The position numbers were made by a program, and so were the translations under genes. Of a DNA stretch of 6,888 bases, positions 4,453 to 6,888 are shown piece after piece. Each line of letters starts with the position of its first letter. Position 1 is the stretch's first letter. This DNA is from Nitrospira sp. GTDB taxonomy: Bacteria > Nitrospirota > Nitrospiria > Nitrospirales > Nitrospiraceae. The notes beneath the pieces are model-generated. The model had not been told where the DNA came from and did not search any database. It worked only from the letters and a program-made list of their open reading frames with translations. Where the stretch lies: assembly GCA_030456405.1 (NCBI GenBank), contig JAKDNQ010000112.1, forward strand, positions 1 to 6,888, in the 5' to 3' direction.

Positions 4453-5022
4453 GTCGTTGCCGTTGTTCACCGACTCGTAGGTCAATATCGCCACCCCGTT
4501 TTTGGTTATCTTTGAATCCGCAAGCCGCAGATATTTGATCGCTCGCCCGTCATGAAACAGACGCGCACCACTACCGGCAACCACTGGGTAGATTTCAAGG
4601 CGCAGCTCGTCGAGCAGGTCTGAATGCAACATGGACTCCACCAAAGTTGGGCTAGCGTGGATGCCGATGTTCTTTCCGGGTTGCTGCTTCAGAGTTGTGA
4701 CGGCGTCAGCGAGGCTGCCTCTGATCAGCATTGCACTCTCCCACGATCCCCATGGGGCGGAATCCAGTGTCTTGGACACCACATACTTTGGCACGTTGTT
4801 AATGTGGCTGGCGAATGGCTCTGAGGTCGAAGTCGGCCAATAGTCTGCCCACTCCTGATAGGAGACGCGCCCCAGCAGCATGGCATCCTCCTCCGCCACT
4901 TTTGGAAAGAAATCTCCCAGCACTTCTTCAGTATCTCGCAGTTTCACGATCGTATCGGCGACCACATCGAACTCCACTACTCCATCCAATGTCATGATCA
5001 GATGTGCAACTACCTTTCTCAT
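4447..5022 (-). CDS. Dihydrofolate-reductase-fold (RibD C-terminal-like) protein
   Basis: This 191-residue protein matches the standalone RibD-C/DHFR-like family: TLDGVVE (11-17), DAMLLGRVSYQEWADYWP (46-63), NVPKYVVSKTL (76-86), GKNIGIHASPTLVESMLHSDLLDELRLEIYPVVAGSGARLF (116-156) and a last strand VAILTYE. These are probably NADPH-dependent reductases; the natural substrates of the standalone group are mostly unknown, and it is not a proven trimethoprim-resistance DHFR. The loop usually seen as GSATL is HASPTL here. AAGAGGAG (complement about 5030-5037) supports the ATG. The C-terminal tail NNGNDA runs directly into an attC remnant that provides the final codon and the stop, so the end may be shortened or altered, although the core fold is complete. 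Confidence 0.85.
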   Translation of the reverse strand: MRKVVAHLIMTLDGVVEFDVVADTIVKLRDTEEVLGDFFPKVAEEDAMLLGRVSYQEWADYWPTSTSEPFASHINNVPKYVVSKTLDSAPWGSWESAMLIRGSLADAVTTLKQQPGKNIGIHASPTLVESMLHSDLLDELRLEIYPVVAGSGARLFHDGRAIKYLRLADSKITKNGVAILTYESVNNGNDA

Positions 5023-5042
5023 TACACGCTCCTCTTGATGAC

Positions 5043-5101
5043 GCCTAACCCTGAATTAAACCGAGCCGCGAAGCGGCTTCGGCTTGAATGAATCGCTAGG
5101 C
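5043..5101 (-). other. attC recombination site, 59 bp, ending the DUF1772 cassette, with altered R'' box
   Basis: The minus strand reads GCCTAGC (R'', complement 5095-5101; consensus GCCTAAC), the arms TTCAAGCCGA and TCGGTTTAATTCAGG, a GCCGC/GCGGC stem with a GAA triloop, and GTTAGGC (R', complement 5043-5049). The A-to-G change in R'' turns the overlapping TAA stop into TAG. Relative to 3318-3377, the hairpin shows a compensated base-pair swap. Confidence 0.9.
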
Positions 5102-5542
5102 TCCAACCACCTGCCCGATGAAGATGGCCGATGCGATGAGGCCGAGAACACTGCGGACTGCATGGTATCGTCCCCACTTGACGAGCAGATCACGAGTCTC
5201 AGCGGAGCGAAGATCACGACCCGGCAGCAGCAGCAGCTGCTTGTTGATGGTGGGCTCGATCATGATCAGGGTGAACGGCACAACTGCCAGAATGAGCAGG
5301 GCCCCGATAAGCCAGAGCGAGCCCGCTCCAAACCACCACGCGGTGATGCCACTCAAGAAACCGATGAGCGCGAGCGGCGCCTGCATGAAGGTGGCGCGCC
5401 TGTAGCTTGGCGCCCATTGAGTGGCCGCCAACTCGGTTGAGCAACCCATCCGGGCTGGGTGCTCAACGAGATTGATATAGATGGCGGCGCCGGCAAAGAT
5501 GGTCGTGGTCAAGATAGCGACGAACTGCGCAAGTGAAAGCAT
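5096..5542 (-). CDS. DUF1772 (anthrone-oxygenase-like) membrane protein
   Basis: I start at ATG 5540-5542, preceded by GAGG about six bases away, giving 148 residues (MLSLAQFVAILTTT). The longer open frame adds 40 residues with no family features. Membrane segments are likely at about 5-25, 55-71, 74-95 and 127-146. The family pattern is clear: YINLVEHPAR (22-31), WAPSYRRATFMQAPLA (43-58), PFTLIMIEPTINKQL (89-103) and WGRYHAVRS (123-131). DUF1772 covers small membrane proteins, some annotated as anthrone oxygenases; the bacterial role is unknown. The stop TAG overlaps the R'' box of the following attC. The OsmC gene ends 116 bp upstream with no clean attC between, so the two may belong to one cassette or a fused pair. 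Confidence 0.82.
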   Translation of the reverse strand: MLSLAQFVAILTTTIFAGAAIYINLVEHPARMGCSTELAATQWAPSYRRATFMQAPLALIGFLSGITAWWFGAGSLWLIGALLILAVVPFTLIMIEPTINKQLLLLPGRDLRSAETRDLLVKWGRYHAVRSVLGLIASAIFIGQVVGA

Positions 5543-5658
5543 GTGAACCTCTGATTGGGATCTCACAATAAGCTCAGCGGCGCGGCCGCCCGGTGGCCAT
5601 GTTCGCCGCAAGTGCCTTGGTTGGCTACCGTTACTTTGGTTGCATGTGCTGACCGCGA

Positions 5659-6126
5659 TCATACATCACCCTTTTCGATCAGAACGCCGGTCTTAATCGA
5701 ATTGGCAATGAAACACTGTTCGTGAGCCAGGTGATGCAGTCGCTCTACGTCTGCGGGCCTCGGAGTTTTGGGGCCGCTGTATGTAATGGTGGGCTTGAGC
5801 GTCACCTGACTCACCCATGGAACGCCCTGTGCATTTTTTGTTACCACCCCCACGGCTTCATCGTGATAGGTATCCACCTGGAAGCCTTGCTTAGACGCAA
5901 CATACAGATAGGTCAGCATGTGGCAACTTGAGATAGAAGCGACGTAGGCCTCTTCCGGATCAACATGAGCCGGATTGGAATACGGAGCAGGCACGACGGA
6001 AGACGCCGGAGAAGCCGGGATGGTAACGCCGCCGTCGAAACTCCAGGTGTGCTCACGCGAATACTTGCCTTTGAGAAATTCGTCACTGGTGCGTTTCCAC
6101 CTGACTGTCGCTCGATGTTCAGACAT
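5659..6126 (-). CDS. OsmC-family peroxide-reductase-like protein
   Basis: This 155-residue protein has the OsmC/Ohr layout: an N-terminal beta strand, a central region with DPEEAYVASISSCHMLTYLY (56-75) and a C-terminal HHLAHEQCFIANSIK (131-145). The two family cysteines are present at C68 and C138, with E59 in the expected position before the first, so a thiol-based organic-hydroperoxide reductase activity is plausible. It should act in the cytosol and need a thiol or lipoyl electron donor. GGAG (complement 6134-6137) stands about eight bases before the ATG. The flanking spacers (116 bp downstream, 161 bp upstream) carry no clear attC, unlike most gene ends in the window. The substrate is uncertain, as the subgroup is neither clearly classical OsmC nor Ohr. 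Confidence 0.87.
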   Translation of the reverse strand: MSEHRATVRWKRTSDEFLKGKYSREHTWSFDGGVTIPASPASSVVPAPYSNPAHVDPEEAYVASISSCHMLTYLYVASKQGFQVDTYHDEAVGVVTKNAQGVPWVSQVTLKPTITYSGPKTPRPADVERLHHLAHEQCFIANSIKTGVLIEKGDV

Positions 6127-6213
6127 GGAGCTGCTCCGCTTTCTTATAACACCGGACTCGAGCGGTCTGCCGTCGAGGCCGCGGAATCCGACGCGGCTTT
6201 ATGCGAGAAGGAA

Positions 6214-6280
6214 GTCCAATTCCGTTCAGCCGGTGAAATTCTGGCTCGCTAGCCGCAGGCTTTCTATTTGCGTCCCGGCT
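6214..6280 (-). other. Possible attC relic between the YciI and OsmC genes
   Basis: In the 161 bp spacer the minus strand has CCGGCTGAACGG followed by ATTGGAC (complement 6214-6220). This resembles an L'/R' end with the same G-to-A change seen at 3318-3324. On the plus strand AGCCGG (about 6228-6233) could pair with CCGGCT (6275-6280). No R'' box is found near the YciI stop. The evidence is weak. Confidence 0.17.
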
Positions 6281-6287
6281 CACGCCC

Positions 6288-6713
6288 TCACACCGGTGCA
6301 TCGGCAAGCTGTTCCCGGAGAGTCGCCTTTTCCGATACACGCGTCCTCTCCACGCATCTCTCGGCGACCGGGCGGACTTCCACCACACAACCATATTCGA
6401 GTCCAGGACACTGTTTGGCGATCTCTATCGCTTCATTCAGGTCCACGACCCGTAGATAAAAGTAGCCGCCGATGGCTTCCTTGGATTCGGCGAATGGGCC
6501 GTCGGTCACGATGCGTCCGTTCTTGCCGGAAACAAGCTTGCCCTCCTCGTGCAACGGATGGCCGCCCGTACATTTTCCTTCCTGCACGAGGCCTTCGAAC
6601 CACGTAACCCAGTCGGACACGACCTCTTGAAGTTGTTCCGGCGGCAGCTGCTTCGTCCAGTCGGTGCCGCGAAACAGCAACATGTAATCAGATTGTGGTG
6701 TTGGTGTGCTCAT
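6288..6713 (-). CDS. YciI-family (YCII / DGPF domain) protein
   Basis: This 141-residue protein shows the YCII-related pattern: YMLLFRG (10-16), a helix with W35 and W38, GGHPLHEEGKLV (50-61), the signature DGPFAESKEAIGGYFYLRVVDLNEAIEIAKQCP (71-103) and a final strand VVEVRPV. The domain adopts a ferredoxin-like dimeric fold. Members are often encoded beside ECF sigma factors, but none is seen here, and the biochemical role is unknown. AGAGAGG (complement 6719-6725) precedes the ATG by five bases. The tail after about residue 117 (ERCVERTRVSEKATLREQLADAPV) is longer than the core domain needs. The gene lies about 100 bp after the DUF1579-like stop. Confidence 0.87.
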   Translation of the reverse strand: MSTPTPQSDYMLLFRGTDWTKQLPPEQLQEVVSDWVTWFEGLVQEGKCTGGHPLHEEGKLVSGKNGRIVTDGPFAESKEAIGGYFYLRVVDLNEAIEIAKQCPGLEYGCVVEVRPVAERCVERTRVSEKATLREQLADAPV

Positions 6714-6787
6714 AGTTTCCTCTCTGATGAACGAGTGCGATTGTTCGACAGTCTGACGACCGACCCTTCAACTGATTCTAGAGATGA

Positions 6788-6810
6788 ACGGCTTCCTGCC
6801 TTCAGGCCGT
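6788..6810. repeat. Inverted repeat just after the DUF1579-like gene
   Basis: ACGGC and GCCGT flank 13 bases; an alternative inner hairpin CCTG-CCTT-CAGG overlaps it. It starts four bases after the stop of the leftward gene. On the minus strand the next bases are TCATCTC, not a T-run, so at most it is a weak terminator or mRNA-protecting hairpin. Confidence 0.35.
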
Positions 6811-6814
6811 GCCA

Positions 6815-6888
6815 CTACTGCTTCCGCGTATAGACGATCTCCAGGAACTTCGTTTCTTTTTCCTTGCCGTGGGAGCCGTACATCTCGA
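6815..6888 (-). CDS. C-terminal tail of a DUF1579-like protein (cut by window edge)
   Basis: The last 23 codons of a minus-strand gene are visible, ending TAG at 6815-6817. They read EMYGSHGKEKETKFLEIVYTRKQ across two short strands. The pattern (aromatic-rich strand, glycine/lysine turn, then LEIVYTRK at the very end) is how DUF1579 proteins end in my knowledge, but 23 residues are too few for certainty. The frame is open to the window edge. About 100 bp separates it from the YciI-family gene without a recognisable attC. Confidence 0.5.
   Translation of the reverse strand, partial: EMYGSHGKEKETKFLEIVYTRKQ

Noticed and set aside
4447..5022. Reading the DHFR-fold gene as a trimethoprim-resistance dfr cassette
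   Set aside because: The motifs are those of the RibD-C-like standalone group, not of DfrA or DfrB proteins, so resistance should not be inferred.
668..5101. Repeats at 668-728, 3318-3377 and 5043-5101 as CRISPR or an insertion-sequence end
   Set aside because: They are spaced by whole genes, have attC core boxes and an imperfect hairpin with extrahelical bases, and no transposase or short regular spacers are present.
5582..5589. Palindrome GCGGCCGC upstream of the DUF1772 gene
   Set aside because: It is a short GC-rich palindrome without flanking symmetry, core boxes or a T-run; chance is the simplest explanation.
5543..5662. 40-residue N-terminal extension of the DUF1772 frame
   Set aside because: It has no membrane or family features, begins at the OsmC stop region, and a better ribosome site precedes the internal ATG at 5540-5542.
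5975..6607. 210-codon open frame on the plus strand
   Set aside because: It crosses the OsmC and YciI genes and their spacer in antisense. The translation is rich in R, P and S with no domain, as expected of a shadow frame.

Overview
The window is a stretch of integron gene-cassette array. Every supported gene lies on the minus strand, so the array reads right to left. Several gene ends are followed by attC recombination sites in the matching orientation: on the minus strand, RYYYAAC just after the stop and GTTRRRY before the next cassette. Three attCs (668-728, 3318-3377, 5043-5101) are near-copies of one 59-61 bp type with a conserved hairpin. A fourth (2153-2245) is a longer type. Others are degenerate or cut down (1351-1373, 3968-4016, 4434-4452). 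No integrase or attI is present. If the array is attached to one, it should lie beyond the right edge, because cassette genes point away from attI. The host cannot be named; attCs of this type fit an environmental proteobacterial chromosomal integron or an integrase-less attC cluster, which is inference.

Layout, in reading direction. The right edge (6815-6888) holds the C-terminal tail of a DUF1579-like protein. YciI-family, OsmC-family and DUF1772 membrane-protein genes follow, and no clean attC separates these four genes over about 1.8 kb. The DUF1772 gene ends inside attC 5043-5101. Then come a RibD-C/dihydrofolate-reductase-like gene that runs into an attC remnant; a VOC (glyoxalase-fold) gene with a degenerate attC; and a DUF1905/OmdA (YdeI-like) gene with a good attC. 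Next is a very GC-rich squalene-cyclase-like alpha/alpha-barrel gene with its own 93 bp attC. A two-gene cassette (SnoaL/NTF2-like plus TfoX-N domain) ends in an orphan half attC. A MarR-type regulator follows, preceded by a long leader with a candidate promoter and operator and followed by a clean attC. The left edge holds a two-gene unit, DoxX-like membrane protein plus DUF4287 (cut by the window edge).

The genes do not form one pathway. They are small, mostly single-domain proteins typical of cassette arrays: detoxification, peroxide or lyase folds, small membrane proteins and a regulator, each apparently acquired separately. The notable features are the state of the attC sites (covarying hairpins, mutated cores, truncations), stop codons supplied by attC sequence, an unusually long and GC-rich enzyme-like cassette, and a cassette that appears to carry its own regulatory leader.
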